Part shown: one piece after another, positions 1 through 13,885 of the stretch
How the letters are laid out: every line of letters begins with the position of its first letter
Position numbering within the stretch: the first letter of the stretch is position 1
Source of the DNA: Amblyornis subalaris
Lineage: Eukaryota > Chordata > Aves > Passeriformes > Ptilonorhynchidae
Assembly: GCA_018881555.1 (NCBI GenBank)
Contig: JACAXG010000034.1
Coordinates: 2,614,615 to 2,678,614 of the forward strand
DNA: 64,000 nucleotides
Direction of reading: 5' to 3'
Translations under genes and position numbers: made by a program
Notes under the pieces: model-generated
Database searches by the model: none
What the model saw: the letters and a program-made list of their open reading frames with translations, nothing else
Told to the model about the DNA's origin: nothing

Positions 1-3000
1 TGGAGCCAGCATGTTACTTTTTTAATATCAGCCACACAATCAAACCATTTCCAAATGGGTATTAACATCTGCATCTTCTGGCATCTTTGTCTTATTAATT
101 ACACAATTTTGCATCCTGTTTACTGCCAGAATGTTCAGGATGATGAATAAAAAGAAGGGCACATGAACTGAACAAAAGGGTGGTATTTCGTCACACCAAG
201 AAAATCAGATACCAGGTGGAATAAAAGTCTGTTTTGTCTCTTAACAGCTCTGTACTTGTTTGGGCATGTGTAGAGCTAATTTTCTTCACAGTAGCTAATG
301 TGGTGCTGGAAACAGAATTGATAATTCGGGGATGTTTCAGGTATCACTGAGAAGCACTTACACAGAGCCAAGGGATTTTCTGCTCCCCACTCCACCAGCA
401 AAGGGGGCTGAGTGTGAATGAGAAGTTGTGAGGGGACACAGTCAGGACAGCTGATCCCAACTGACACATTCCAGAGCAATAAAAGCTGGAGGAAGAAGGT
501 CACCCTTACGCTTGTGATTCTCTTCCCCATCCCACCAGGGGGGAGGGCGGGAGGGAGAGAGCAGCTGTGGGAGTCTGAGCTGCTGCCCGGGGTTAGACTC
601 AACAAGCTCTTAAAAATGTGGCATGAATACTACATAAAAATGGAAGCAAAGAAGGATGATTGTTAATCACTTGCCTCCTACTGGAGGTGCTGATTTCCTA
701 ATCCAATGACTTCCAAGTAAAGACTGTTTTAAAATGCATTCCTAGCTGAGCATAAGGATGCTATGTTTCAGCAACTGAACAATTGATTATACATTATACA
801 CAAAAAGTAGATTTGGAAAGGAAACACTAATATCTTTCAGAGCCTCGGGTGCTGCACCAAAGGTAATTTCTGTTTCTCAGGCATAGGAAGAGACTGTGTG
901 TCCAGACAAAAATAATTGACCTACGTCTTTTTTTTGCATACCGCAAATGTGATGATGGACAGCATAGTCTCTCCTGGTAGTTGCCCTGAAGAGTGGTTCA
1001 TTGCTCTTTTCTGTTGTAATATATAAAATATCTGAAATAAAACTTAATTATTGAACACCACAGATGGTGGTGGTAGCCATGATAAGGAATTTTAAATGGA
1101 CAGAGGCAAAGACAGAGGAAGAGAATGGAACCAAAGTAAAGTTTTGATTTAAGGGAGAAAATAGAAAATTGTTGAGAAATTTAGCTAATTCTTATCAATA
1201 AAGGAACTGATGGAGGAAAGATGATTGCTTCACCAACACACATATTCCAAGGAAAAAGTATCAAGCCCTTTTAGGTCTGTCACCTGGGTGTTTTCTGAGT
1301 TTCAGGTGGAAATTGTTTAGTTACACTGTTGTGAGGAGGCAAAGTTTAATCTTGAAACTTTTATCTGTTGAATCTTTGTCATTTAGTTTCCGTAATAGGA
1401 TTTTGTCAGAAGCTGTTAGAACGGAAAAAAATCGTGGAGCCTTTCTTGTGGCTTCAAAAGTTCAAAGCTGTGTTTTATAAATGCATTTACTTTATTAGTA
1501 CTGTGCTAACATTACCCTTTAGTTGTCTGGCTTAACCAGTTTTGATGTCGCTTTCATCTTGTCTCAATTTCCTCTGAAATAGTTCCAAATCCCCTCCTTT
1601 CAAAGTATTACTTTAAACTTCCCGTTCAGCAGCATAATTATTCTATAGGTTAAGCAATTTTCAGCTGACTTTGGTTCAGCTCTGATTTCTCATAGCCCTG
1701 TTAAGGAAATCTGCAAGATGCAGTCACTGTGTGCAGCCCCCACACACGTGGGTTATGTACAAAGCACCTGTTGCAGAAGGCACGGGGAGCCCGGGAAAAA
1801 GTCAGTCATCCTTCAGAACACACTCAGCTCTTAATCCATACTCTATCATTTCCAATCTTTTCCAGCTTACTTGCTTTGCCCTTTGTCTGTCTTAATGCAT
1901 GCAGGATCTGGTTTTACAGTCAAGTGTGCCCATCTCCAAAAGCAACCACGAGAATTAAGAGTCTCATTCCAGTGGTGACACTGCTGCACCACTGCATTCA
2001 ACGGACTACACTCCTAGTCTGAAGTCTCTGAATTCAGCTGACATGCTTCAAAAATTAACTTGTTCCATTAGACATTCACGCCTATATTCATCTTCATTTT
2101 CCTTGGAGATTGTGTTTTCTCTGTTCATTCCTTCTAAATGAACTTCAAAGGATTAACACTAGACATCAGTACTTCCCTGTAGCTATTAAGTAATGTAATT
2201 GCAAAATAATTTTATTCTTATAATGCTTTCCACACCAGTCCTTCAATCATTCTGAGCTTTTTGAAGTGTAATATTGAAGTATTTCATAATTTAGAAATAA
2301 CGAGTTATACTGGTTTTTTGTGGGTATAATAGGTGGTAGAGCTCATTTGTTTAGCTTGCAGATTTTTAAAATAAAATTTAAATGGAGAGAAGTACAGGTC
2401 AATATTTTAGAAAATATTTCGTTCCTCTGCCTCAAGGTATCCCATGATATATAACACACAATATATGGGCCTCACCCTGGCTGAAAAATGGATGTGATCG
2501 AACCAGCAAATCAAACTAAAAATCTGGGATGACTACACAATTATTGTTATACTGGGAACTGGAAATTATAAATTAATGTCATGGTTATTAATCTTATAGC
2601 TATATCATCAAACAGTGACATATGCATGATAAATTGATTCTTATACAGTAGAATCTAATTTGTGCATTTTCTCATTTGCCCTGAAGTATATCATTCCTGA
2701 CTGCTGAGCAAAGCTCTAATAAAACAATATTAGAGTAAGGTCAGTATTAAGAGTTGTTTTCATTTGCAAACTTCATTACACAGTATTTACTAGTAGGCTA
2801 TGAACAAAAAAAAATAAATAATTTAAATTCAACCCGTGTTAAAATAAATGAGGAAAGTACTTCTTGCATTTATTAATTGCTTGTTATCTTGTTTTATAAT
2901 TGAAATTTTCTAAATTTTAAATGGTCACTCATTCATCTGTGAAAGGTTCCATGAAGTACGCAGGAATTTAATGGTCACCTGAGTTAGACCCTCTCTATCT

Positions 3001-6000
3001 ACAGCTGTTTGAAGTGAGTAGATATTCAAATAAAAAGAGAATAATATACCTGCAGAAATACACTCAAGTATATGTATGGGAATTTACTTGCATGTATGTG
3101 TTCAATTAATGCATACTTCAAAATCACACAAAATCAGTGTAAAGGCCTCAAAATTGCAGCCAAGCATCTCTGATTTTTACACAGTAAAGACCTGCATGAT
3201 GATGACAAAAAAGACAATAGATCTTGAAGGAAAAAATCGTTGAAGAGCATCATTTTTGTTCCTTTACTGATTTTCAGAGCCCTTTGATGTCTGATCATTA
3301 TAAAGGAAAAAGCTTGTGATAATAAATTACTGCTGCTTCCTCAGCTTCAGCATTTCTTGTCTGAACATTTTGTGATGTGTCTGCCTTTGTGACACCTGCA
3401 TTCTTATTCAGGGGCTCACAGGACAGCATAGTCTACCTAGCAGGAAAGCTTTTCCTACAAAAACAAATAAGCAGCATATTATGAATGAGGTACCCAGGAT
3501 GTGTCCAAAGATCTGGTCTCTCACTGAGGCAATTTTGTACTACTTTTGTATTTAGGACATAGCAGGAGTAAATGTCACCAACTTCCATTTTCTTTAATAC
3601 TGCTGACAAAGTGCATTTATCCTCATGCTGTTCGCTGCTCCTATCTGTTTACTGTAATTTGTCTAGAATCTGTCATCTACCTCGTTCCTTTTTTTAAAAT
3701 GTTGTGACCAGTTCTTCTTGTGACACTCTCAGAAGGGATCTACCAAAAATTTGTCTGCAGTTCTGAGCACTGTGGGCCCAAGGCAGTTTGGTGCCTGACA
3801 GGCTTCAGTTCCCTGAGCTGACATTATTCTATACGAGTAAGCTATTCTGGGCTTTAAATTCTAAGCTTTGGGGTTTTCTTTTCTTTATTCATTGGTAATG
3901 TGCCATGCTGTGTCACACAGAGAAGTAGGTAGACTCCTGCCAGCAAGGAGGGAGAAGGGATATCTCGGCTTCTAGGTCAAAAGGAAAGAAAGCTCAACTC
4001 TCGTAAACGGTAGTTCTGCCACTCCCTGGAAGCACAGGATGAAATCTAACTCTCATTGGGAAAACAGGCTCTTCACAGGTGTGAAGGATGGCATTTGCAC
4101 TGCCCTGCAGAGACACATGACAACTGAGCTAGTCTGCTGCTCCCTTACTGGAGCCTTGGGTCTGGCTAATTTAGGGCCTGCAGTAGGTACAGCCTTCTAA
4201 GGCAGTAAGGGAAAAAGAGAAAGGTGGATGGTTTTAGAGAAAAGTACATGTTTTAGCAAGGCATTAGCTGAGACCAAAGATCAGTTGCATAAAATGAGGA
4301 TAGTGGAGTCTTATTGCTAGTGCAGAGGTTCAGAATAAACGGGGTAAGCACTCTTAGCACGTCCAGAATAAAAGCTGTTATGTGTCACCATAGGAATTCC
4401 AATCTAAATTGAATTCAGCAATTCATTTGTGGTTGCAAAAGTACAACACTGAAGCCCAGGTCTCACTTGAAGCAGCCAGGTGCAATACCAATGAACAGTC
4501 CTCAGATAAGGGCCTAAAAACTCCCCTCAGCTCCATCTTTTGTTGCTTTCTGTCACTTCAACATAAAATCAACCTCAGACAACTCCAGAGATAAAAGCTT
4601 CATGAACAAAGCATGAGCTTTGGTTCTGCATTGGTGCAGGTCTGGTGAAAAAAGCCTTAAATCTTTTCTTTAGTATCAAGAAAATGATTAGTCACACTTC
4701 ATACCCTCATCAAAACAGCCTGAATAGGGATATTGTTGCCACTGGGCGTACGGCCTTATTACTGCAGCAATTTGAGGCAAACAACAGTGTCTCATTTCCT
4801 GCCACTCACACATTCAGTCTGCATCCCAACTGATGCTGTGGAGATTCTGACATAAATATGACTCCAAAGTAAATGTTATCTGATTTAAATAATTTCTCTT
4901 TTACCCAATCCTCATTGTTCCCTTTTCCACACATTTCACTTTCTTTGATGAAAGACCAGTTCCTGCTGCTTTACTGGGAGATTTCAGTATGTTGTGCATC
5001 TTTAGAGAGGCATCCCTGAAGCTCTGGAAAGCTTTGAAGTTGGGATGAATACCAGTCAGTTTGCTTACAGATCTTTTGAAATGAAGCTATACTTTCTATC
5101 TATTCCTTTGCTTCCTCAGAAGGTAAAGGTTTGGGGTTTTTCTCCTTCTAAATTCCCTTTTTTACCACCAAAAGACCTGATGGCGGGAGACAAATGTCAA
5201 TTTTAGTCTCTCAAATTAGCAGATTCTCAAGTTTTGATTGTGGCCACTCACTTCCATGTTTGCATTAAAAGCACATTTCACGTGTCCTTCTCTGACATTC
5301 CTCTTTGCATATTTGTGAAATGATCTAAAAAAAGAGTTTGTCTTTTAGTGAAAATATAGGAGCTATATTTAGATTAATACTTGTAAATTAATTCCCACAC
5401 TATCATGTTAAGATTTACACTATCAGCAAAATACTATTAAATATACAAGTTACTGTCTGATATTATCTTTTGATATTACTAGCTTTTGACTTAAGAACCA
5501 TTTCAACTACAAATATTTGTAAAAACTAATGTAAGAATAAGTTCTCTGACTGTATTAACAGCTAACAAGCTGTCTCTATTTCACTGTTACAAAAAAAATC
5601 AAATAAAATGGTGGCATTTTTATTTCTAATAAAACCTCTTCAAAGAGGTTGATCTGCAGCTGAATGTTTACTAGCGACTGTAAGCATTTTCCTGTAAACT
5701 CTTGTCTTTTATACTAAGAGAAAAATTTCAGTAATCTATTAATAAACACAAAGAGCTGTATTGCACTTATCAACTGACCACCTACTTCAACGCAAAACAT
5801 TCCCTGCTTACTTTAAGTTAGCATTTTGTTGTGCAATTGTAGTACTAAGTGTCTCAGTGATTACTAATCTTGCCCCTTAAAAATGTAACAAGTGAGTGAG
5901 CTGAGTCTCCAACAGTCTGAAATTAAGGACTACTAAAAGGACCATCTTGCATTATCTGCCTCCCTACATCTAGTAGATACTTTCTGTTTACAACTCCAGT

Positions 6001-9000
6001 ATTGCCATATTTGCTTTCACCTGTTTGTCTGTGAAAGCAAGCCCACAGAAACAAACTCTATTATGTGCCATACTCTGTTCATACAGTGTTTTGCTACCCA
6101 GCTAATTTCAAAATGCAGCTTTAATGGTCTTACAAAGAAATTCAGATTCTTTTTCCTTCTAACTAAAGAGCTCTGGTTTTGCCTCTTTAGGTACTTCTCT
6201 TTCCTTTGTAGTTGCATTAATGTGTAATTGGTCATTACTCTTAAGTAATCATTTTTACGGAAATTCATTACAAACAATTTTCTCCAAGCCATTTAATGAA
6301 CCTTTCATTGTGAGAGTCATGGCTGGTACATATTAAGCTTTCAATTGTAGCAATTGAAATATTCCACTGCATTCCCCCAGTCTTCCCTGGAAACAGGGTA
6401 TCTGGTTTCTACACTTGCATAATTGCATGGATCTGTTCATTTATTCTTACTGCAAAATCAGATTTAAGCCATTTTATTCCTCATGTCACTCTCTCAGTTC
6501 TCTCACTACCCGTAATTAACAGTTTCTTAGCAGTCAAAACCAGTTTATAATCATAGTTGAATTTAATAGTCAATTTTAAAAATTCACAACTTGACATCCT
6601 GATGATTAATAGAGAAGAAACTGAATCACAAACTCTTATCTCCATTTTGGTTACTGAGCCTGCAGCTAGTGATACTTAGCAACAGTACTGATTGGCTGTA
6701 TTTTTAACTGAAATGTCATTGTTTGAGCATCATATTGCATATTATTAATGCCTTGAGAATTTTTAAACTCCCCAGATCGGTTCTGCACGATCAAATACAG
6801 TTACTAAGAAAAAAGAATTGGACACAATTATGAGAGCAATTAGACCTCACAAAAATTTAAACTCCCTGGAATGTATTTAAGCAGTGACAATCTCACCACT
6901 CCCCACATTATTTACTGTGAAGAAAAGTCTTAGTGTAGCTAGAAAAATATAAATATCAAAACGGACTTGAGAAAATGAATATTAAAAAACAAAGACACAC
7001 TGAAAGCTCAGTGGAATTTCTCTTGGCTGAAGAGTCAGTGTTCTGTAGAATCAGTACAGGTAAAATTACAGTATAAAGAGAACCCAGAAGCAAAGGAAAT
7101 GTCCACAGTGGTTTGTGGAGGAAAAAAGAGATTTGTTTCCTCATTTTCTTTCTGATGACAGTTGTGCCTTGTGCCAAATCAACTCAGAATTATTTACTCC
7201 ATACTCTTCTTTTCTGTCAAAGGCATATTAATGCCAGGCCTCGGTTCTCCCCAGAAAAAAATAGGGGGTTGGAAGTAAAGAAAATTGGATTTTTTTGGCC
7301 AATATTTTCTTGGTTAGCAATCTAAGGAGAGTCTAAAGAAAGACATAGTAAGGTAATGATTAATTTAACTGGTATGCGACAATTCACAGATCCCACACAC
7401 ACAATATCCCCCAAATGAAATCGTTTCAGCATTGTCTAAATTATTACTTTGCTTTGTTTCCTTATCTGTGCTTTGGTTCAGGGCAGGAGGATATTTCACC
7501 TACCTCAGGGGCCCTCTTGCTGNTAAAATTCAAACATTTAGAGATTTGGATGAGCCTGTTAAAGAACCTGTTGAGGCACCAGTGCTTGAGACAACTGACA
7601 CTTGTTCAGCACGTTGCTATCCGTTTTTCCTGGGACTCTGAAGCCTGGCCTGTTCCTATTAATCCTTTCGAAGCAGCAGATTGTTTTTATTGGGTTTGCT
7701 GTGCTAGAGGTGCAGTGCTGCAGATTCTGCCCCCTTACTGAGCCCTTCTTGGTGGCCTTCATAAAGTCAGGAGAGTTACCATCTCGGAGAAGAGGGAGGA
7801 AGCTTTATCCAGTTTCAAGTCCAGGACTGAAGGAATGGACTGAGATTATTTTCACTATTCCACTTCATGCTCTTTGCTTCCAATAGAACAGGTTTACATA
7901 TTTCATATAAAGTTCCTGCTTGTTTAACACCATAAATGCCTAGAAAGCTGCAGCACAATCACATTACAAGGATGAATAGTGCCTAAACCTGGCCGGGTAT
8001 CTTTCTGCTTGCTTTGTTGCCTCAGACTCATCAGTGTAATGTCAGTACATGCGAGCAACCTACGAGATAAAAATTATCTAAAATTGCGCAGAGCAGCCCA
8101 TGAGGAAGTAGAACTAAAAGGCTAATTAGGGCACACTACAGCTCCTACACAGGAGGCAGTGAGGAGAAGGGCTGAAGGGCACAAGAACTAAAGCACTGTA
8201 GGGTGGATGGTGGAAAACTGGCTGTATGTGAGCCCCGGAGATGCCGGGCATGCAGCGATCCCACTGCTGGCTGGCTCTGTGCTCAGACCACTCCACATGC
8301 TTCGGGAAGTGTGTGTGAAGGGTTTCAGGGATACGATAATCAGAACGGACATGATAAAGCCCTGAGCTGTTGTGCAAATAATTATCTATGTAGACATGCC
8401 CCGAGTTTAAGAAAAACACAGAGCTTTCTTCCTCCATGGGCATTTACATATGGCTACTGGTAGACACTTTATTTTTGGTTTTCTATTTTCTCCCTGTGTG
8501 GGTTCCTCCTGCATTATCTGTGTCCAGACCTTACAGTCTTCTCAGCCACTTCGATTACAATACTGCATTACAGTGATGTTACTCTATGATTCTAGTGAAT
8601 TAGGACCAGGACCAGGGAAGAAGTATTGAAAAATATCACTGTAAAACAAATTTGTTGTTATCATTCCTAGCAAACCTGCTTCCCTGCTCCTCCAGATCTT
8701 CCACAAGCTGGGAATATAACTACTGCCACGTGTCTACAGTCGTTGGCCTGGGTGTTCTGGGCAGCACAGCTCGCACCTGCCGGAGCATCACTTTAAAGCA
8801 ATGTGTTGTTGTCCACCCTGCACGTTGTTACACACTGCTTGTGATAAGGCTACAGTCAGGCACAGACTGAAATTATTTTCCCCTGTTGCAGTCATTCAGT
8901 ACCAAGTGGTCTCAAACCAATTAAATGTAACAAAATTATTTTTTCCTTTCCTATTCAGTCCCTGCAAAATTTTTTCAAATAATCCAAAGTCCTACATATT

Positions 9001-9271
9001 ACAATTATCTTAGTCCAACATTTACAATTACTGTCAGATTATGGTCGGATCATACCATGTATTAATTGAAACAAATTTTCTACAGCCTCTGTATTTCCAA
9101 ATACCCAACAATGGAAATGCTATGAATGCATGATTGTCTTTAGAACATATATCTCACATTTCTTTTGTTATAAAAAGCTGTTAACAGATTAATTTGCTTT
9201 TTTATGCAGCCCTTCGCAAACCTAAGTAAGAAAATAGAAGCAGCTAACTCTGTTTTTTCTTTGAATTTCAG
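1..9271 (+). other. SLC9A9: 3' part of the SLC9A9 intron before exon A
   Basis: This AT-rich non-coding sequence ends in a standard U2-type acceptor: a pyrimidine-rich run from about 9250 and CAG at 9269-9271, with a plausible branch sequence GCTAACT near 9243. The open frames in it are short, lack NHE or other recognisable motifs and overlap on both strands, so I take them as chance. The moderately GC-richer patch around 8130-8330 has no exon structure I can support. No dispersed repeat or RNA gene is recognised. Confidence 0.8.
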
Positions 9272-9360
9272 GTATTGTTGCCGTCCTTTTCTGTGGAGTC
9301 ACACAGGCCCATTATACCTACAACAATCTGTCACCAGATTCCAAAGTGAGAACTAAACAG
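9272..9360 (+). CDS. SLC9A9: SLC9A9 exon A (NHE9 residues about 334-363)
   Basis: The 89-bp exon starts with the last two bases of a Gly codon (phase 1) and ends after a complete Gln codon (phase 0). It encodes (G)[19 protein letters not shown] followed by [10 protein letters not shown]. This is the conserved helix of the Na+/H+ exchanger domain (Pfam Na_H_Exchanger) with the NHE6/7/9 signature [14 protein letters not shown], then the hydrophilic loop to the next helix. The acceptor is TTTCAG and the donor is CAG|GTAGGG, both U2-type. Compared with human NHE9 recalled from memory, it differs only conservatively in the loop (SPDSKV against SSDSKI). The preceding exon, which supplies the first G of the split glycine codon, is outside the window. 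If the following intron were read through, a stop would follow within seven codons. Confidence 0.96.
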
Positions 9361-12300
9361 GTAGGGCATGGAAATATCTGACATCATATCTTCAACTGGT
9401 GTAACGAGTAACAGTTACTGGAATAGCTGGATGGGATTTCATTAATGCAAAGCAAAAAGCTTCTGTCTTCATCAGGGGAAAGACTGAAGATTTTGCCAGG
9501 AAAACAGCAACAATTATCTGAATTAGGAAAAAATATAAGAATGTAGGAATCTGTTCTTCCCAAGAAACTTGAAATGTCAGACAGGTATGGAGATAACAGA
9601 TTACACCAACTTCCATTCAAAAATGCTTCAAAATTAAGGAAATCAAAGAGCACTGGTAAATAAGACAGAAGTGGTCTGAAAGATTGGATCCCTGTAGACT
9701 TTTGCAAAGGGATTGTATAAACTGTAGTCTGGTTCATAGACTAAAGCAATGACATCATTTAATTTCTGCTTCATTAAAAGTTGTCATAATTAGAAAGGTA
9801 GTGATTTTATCTTTCTATTGTGTTATTTAGAGATGTGAAATTTGATCATCTGTTTTTTGTTTGAACAAGTGACTAGTAGAATTGTAATTATTTTTTAAAA
9901 CTTGGGGCCGTTCTCAGATCTATGTCACTGCAATGCTCAAAATGCTTTTCAGCACAGAGTCATTTTAGACAACCCCGCAACTTCCTAGATCCTGTAAGAA
10001 GTCATTTAAATGCAGTTTTCTTCCCCTTTAATGTTGACTTATATGTCCCAAGAACACCAGGCTGTAGGAAATCTATCTCCTAGAACAAAATGGAAACACA
10101 TGGTCCAATACTATAATTTTCATGATGCAATCTGGTACCTTTTTCAGCAATTCCTTTCTTTTAAGCATTGGAAATTTTATGGAGAAAATTTTATCACTTC
10201 TTGCACATCTCAATTTAATCAAAAATCCAATTTTCTATCAAAAACAGCTTGATAGAAAAAAATACTGGCCACAGTACCAGTTCAACTGTTAGAGTCTCAC
10301 AGATTTTAAATCACAAAAACGTTTTTGGTCAGTAGTCTCATAATAAAGTGTTAGCTATTGAACAGGGCAAGTCTTCTCAATCGTATTTCTTCATCCCAGC
10401 AGAGGCTGATGCTTTCAAAAAGTATTCCAGCAAAGAACCGACCTTTCTCTGATAACGGTATTGTAACGGAATGACATTTAAATCTGCTATAGAATTGTTT
10501 CTGTTTTGCAGAAATACTGAATTACATATGCCATTACTACCCTTGCATATAACTTACAATTTGAATAGAAGGTTTTTAGAGGATTCGTCTGCATGATTTA
10601 GTGATGCATAGCCTCAGAGAGAGACAGAGAAAGAGAAAGGTTGGGATATTTTTGATTACATATGAAGCTTTTCAACTGCAGAATTAACTACTATTTACTC
10701 TGTTATTCCCTCCTATCCAACAAGTGCAAAACAAAATAAAGAAAATAAACCAGATTTACCCTTGAACACACAGCAAAGGGATTATGTGTTTCTCTATGGA
10801 GCTATGAGTTTTATGCACTCTTTCCTATTCTGTTTTTCTCTTCCCCATAAGCTCTTAATCCTCAGCCTCCTTTACAATATGGTTCAAACATTGTTGTTGA
10901 ATTCCTTTGAATTCTTCTAATTTATTTTCTAATCCAAATATTACCCTTTCATATGCAGCTGTTTCATTGAGACCTGCATTGCCTCGTTCTCTCTCCCCTC
11001 CCAAGAATTCTCTTCAACCAAATCTAATAAGCCACACACTTGGCATTCTCATAATCATATATAACTTCAGTGCATTTTAAATTAATATTGTTGCTCAGAC
11101 AGTTGGCTTTGCTCCCAATCTAAGTCATTTTTATTACTCATTACTGGGCAAAATCAAGGGCTTTTCAGTTCTTTTATAGAATTATTCCAAAGCAGTCTCT
11201 CTCTTTTGTTACAATACGACAGATCTTTCAATGAGGAGTGCTGAACTGTAATGCACACTGACAAAACAGTGAGTTAGGCTGAAGCTGAAGCTAACAAAAA
11301 CCATGGAAATTAGATTTAAAACTGTAAATCAGATTGTGAAATTGTGTTAGCTGTTTTTAAACAAATGCTTTTTCTTTACTGCTTTGCATAATTTTCTTTA
11401 CATTTTTTACTTGCTTTTAAAATTTTACAGCTTGATGGTAAAATCCAGTATGCAGTGATAGAGAAGGTATTTCTGACCCTGATGCCAAGTTCTGTATTTC
11501 CCATAATACCTTATCATTTGCTCTAAAAACTAGATAAGAAAAAAAGGTATGTTTTTCTTCAGTCATTGATAGAAAATGAGAACTTATCTACAGTTCTTAA
11601 ATGAGAATGTAAGAACATCTATTAAAAAGGCTTGTTAAAAGATGCCATGTAATTATTAGTCCCCATGTATCCTTTATTAGTCCGTCAATCACTGTTTAAC
11701 ATTCCATGAAAGAAAAATATTAGGTTTCAAGCATCTGAAACTTACAGAATCTGAATCTATAAAGCAACACTAACCTTGTCACGAAAAAATGGATTATTTT
11801 AACACCGTCATAAGAAAAGTAAGATAACAAAGATTTAGTGAAAATAGAGGCTTTAGATCGTTTTCATTCAATTCTCTTATCCCAATTTTCATTAAGTATT
11901 TATAAGCATTCCCTCTGTGTGTTTTTACTGTCATGTTTTAACATGAATGATGTTTTATGGCAGTATTTTTAAGTCACCATCATTGACCTGACCATGGTCA
12001 TCAAGATTTTAACATTGAAATTGACCCTGCCCTCCATGGCAACAAGGTTAGGTCAAACAGAGTGCTCCCGAATTTCAGACACTTAAAGTTTAATTTATCC
12101 AATATATTTTTCATGAAGGAGAAGATGAAACTGGTAGGATCTGATCGAAAGCTATTTGATTCTGAGCAGCTTTCTCTAGACTTATTCACAGCTGCTATCT
12201 AACCTCATGTTATGCTGCAGCCAAACAACAGTTGCTTCTAAATCTTGGGACATTATAGCTCAGATTTTACATTAGGCTTCAGAGGTACAGTCGGGCTGAG

Positions 12301-13745
12301 TTGATTTGCTCTGCTACGAAGTAAGTCAATGGCTGGGCAGGGTGTTGTGGGATAAGTAGAAATCCCCTGTTTGTTAAAAGTGGGCAGAGTGTAAACCCCT
12401 GCAGGTCACCTCTTGAAAGGAATGCATGGATAATACTGTGTTTTCCACAGGAAGATAAGACATTCCTCCCTCTCTTTTTCTCTCTGCCCTCTATGACTTT
12501 CACTCAAATGCCAAGCTGAGACCAGCATATTTTCCTAGTGGTGGAGTACTGACCAATGGCCATGAATGTTATCCATCACACTTATGAGTTGTATCATTTT
12601 CTGGTTATGTTCCTTTAACTCTGGGCAAAAACCGCAGTGATGAGAATGATGCAGAACAATACCTCTCTTTGGTTAAGTGTGCAAGGGTATGGAGAATTCT
12701 GTTTGCAGACACAGAGTGTCAGGAAGATACAAATTCTGGAAAGGGAATTCTGAAAAGTATCACCTATGGAAGTGGAGGCAGGGAATTACAAGAAGACACG
12801 GAAAAGCATGTCCAGCCAACAAGGGAGTATGTCACATACTGCCCTGCCTGTCTCCATTCATTCCCCCAATCTAAGCCTTGTTCACAAGGTCACCTCCGAA
12901 ATAGTTGTGCCTAACAAGCTCCTGAAGGTTGCTTGCTCAAATTAGGTGTAATAGCCTTTCTAATCACATTAGGAGTTAAACAGTTACTCACCTGTTTTGC
13001 TGATCCTGATAGCAAACCCATTAAGGGAACACCTGCCTTAGAGACAACAGGTCCTGGCCTGATTGTTCAGCTGCACTGGGCGTGCAGTGTGCACAAGATG
13101 CCACATTAAGATTTCCGTGGCCCTTCACCTCCAAGGCTTTACACAGGCGGGAGAATGAGGTAAAGAAAAACCAAGAGAGCTCAGTGCTGCTTAACTTCTG
13201 AGTAACTTTACCGAGGCATGTAGTCTCACTAGGATGCTTCAGCAGATCAGTTTACACTGGAGGACTGAAAGTTCAGACTAGTCTTGGGCTTTGCTCACTG
13301 AAAGACATAGTACTGATTGCTTCAAATTTTAATCTCTGCACTATAAAGCAGACACGATTATATCTGATTATTAAAAGCCATCACTTTGCAGAGGAGTAGC
13401 TAATATTTCCTGGAAATCCCTTGAGAATACATGAAGTTTTCAAAACTTTCCTAGCTCGTTGATGATACAGCTATACATTTTCCAACAAGGACATTGGCTT
13501 AGGGATCAATCAGCTGCTGCTGGATCATAACTCAGACTGCATTCCAAAGACACTTTGGCATAAAAGGATTGTGTTTATAAGCATATTAATATAATTCTAA
13601 TTAATCATATTAATCAAAACAGGTTGACAAAACAGTCATGAAATTTTTTTTTTAATTTCTGAAAAACTGCAAATCTAATCATTATAGGCCCTTGACCCTA
13701 GTATGTTATCATATAGTCTCAATATAGACTTTAGACTTAAAATAA

Positions 13746-13885
13746 CAGAATCGTTGAGATTGGAAAAGATGTCCAGGACCATCAAGTCCAATCATCAAGC
13801 AAATACCACCATGTCACGTCTACTTGATTTTTGAACACTACCAGGGATGGCAATTCTACCACTTCCCTGAGGAGCTCTTCCCTCC
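13746..13885 (-). repeat. CR1 LINE fragment (3' end region, minus orientation)
   Basis: The stretch reads AGAATCGTTGAGATTGGAAA followed by GACCATCAAGTCCAA and, further on, TTTTTGAACACTACCAGGGA. This is the reverse complement of the CR1 3' untranslated region common in birds. It is diverged and truncated, fading after about 13885. Boundaries are approximate. Confidence 0.85.

Noticed and set aside
276..605. 109-codon minus-strand open frame with a Leu-rich stretch
   Set aside because: No recognised domain, overlaps another frame on the + strand, and no splice or promoter context. Consistent with chance in an intron.
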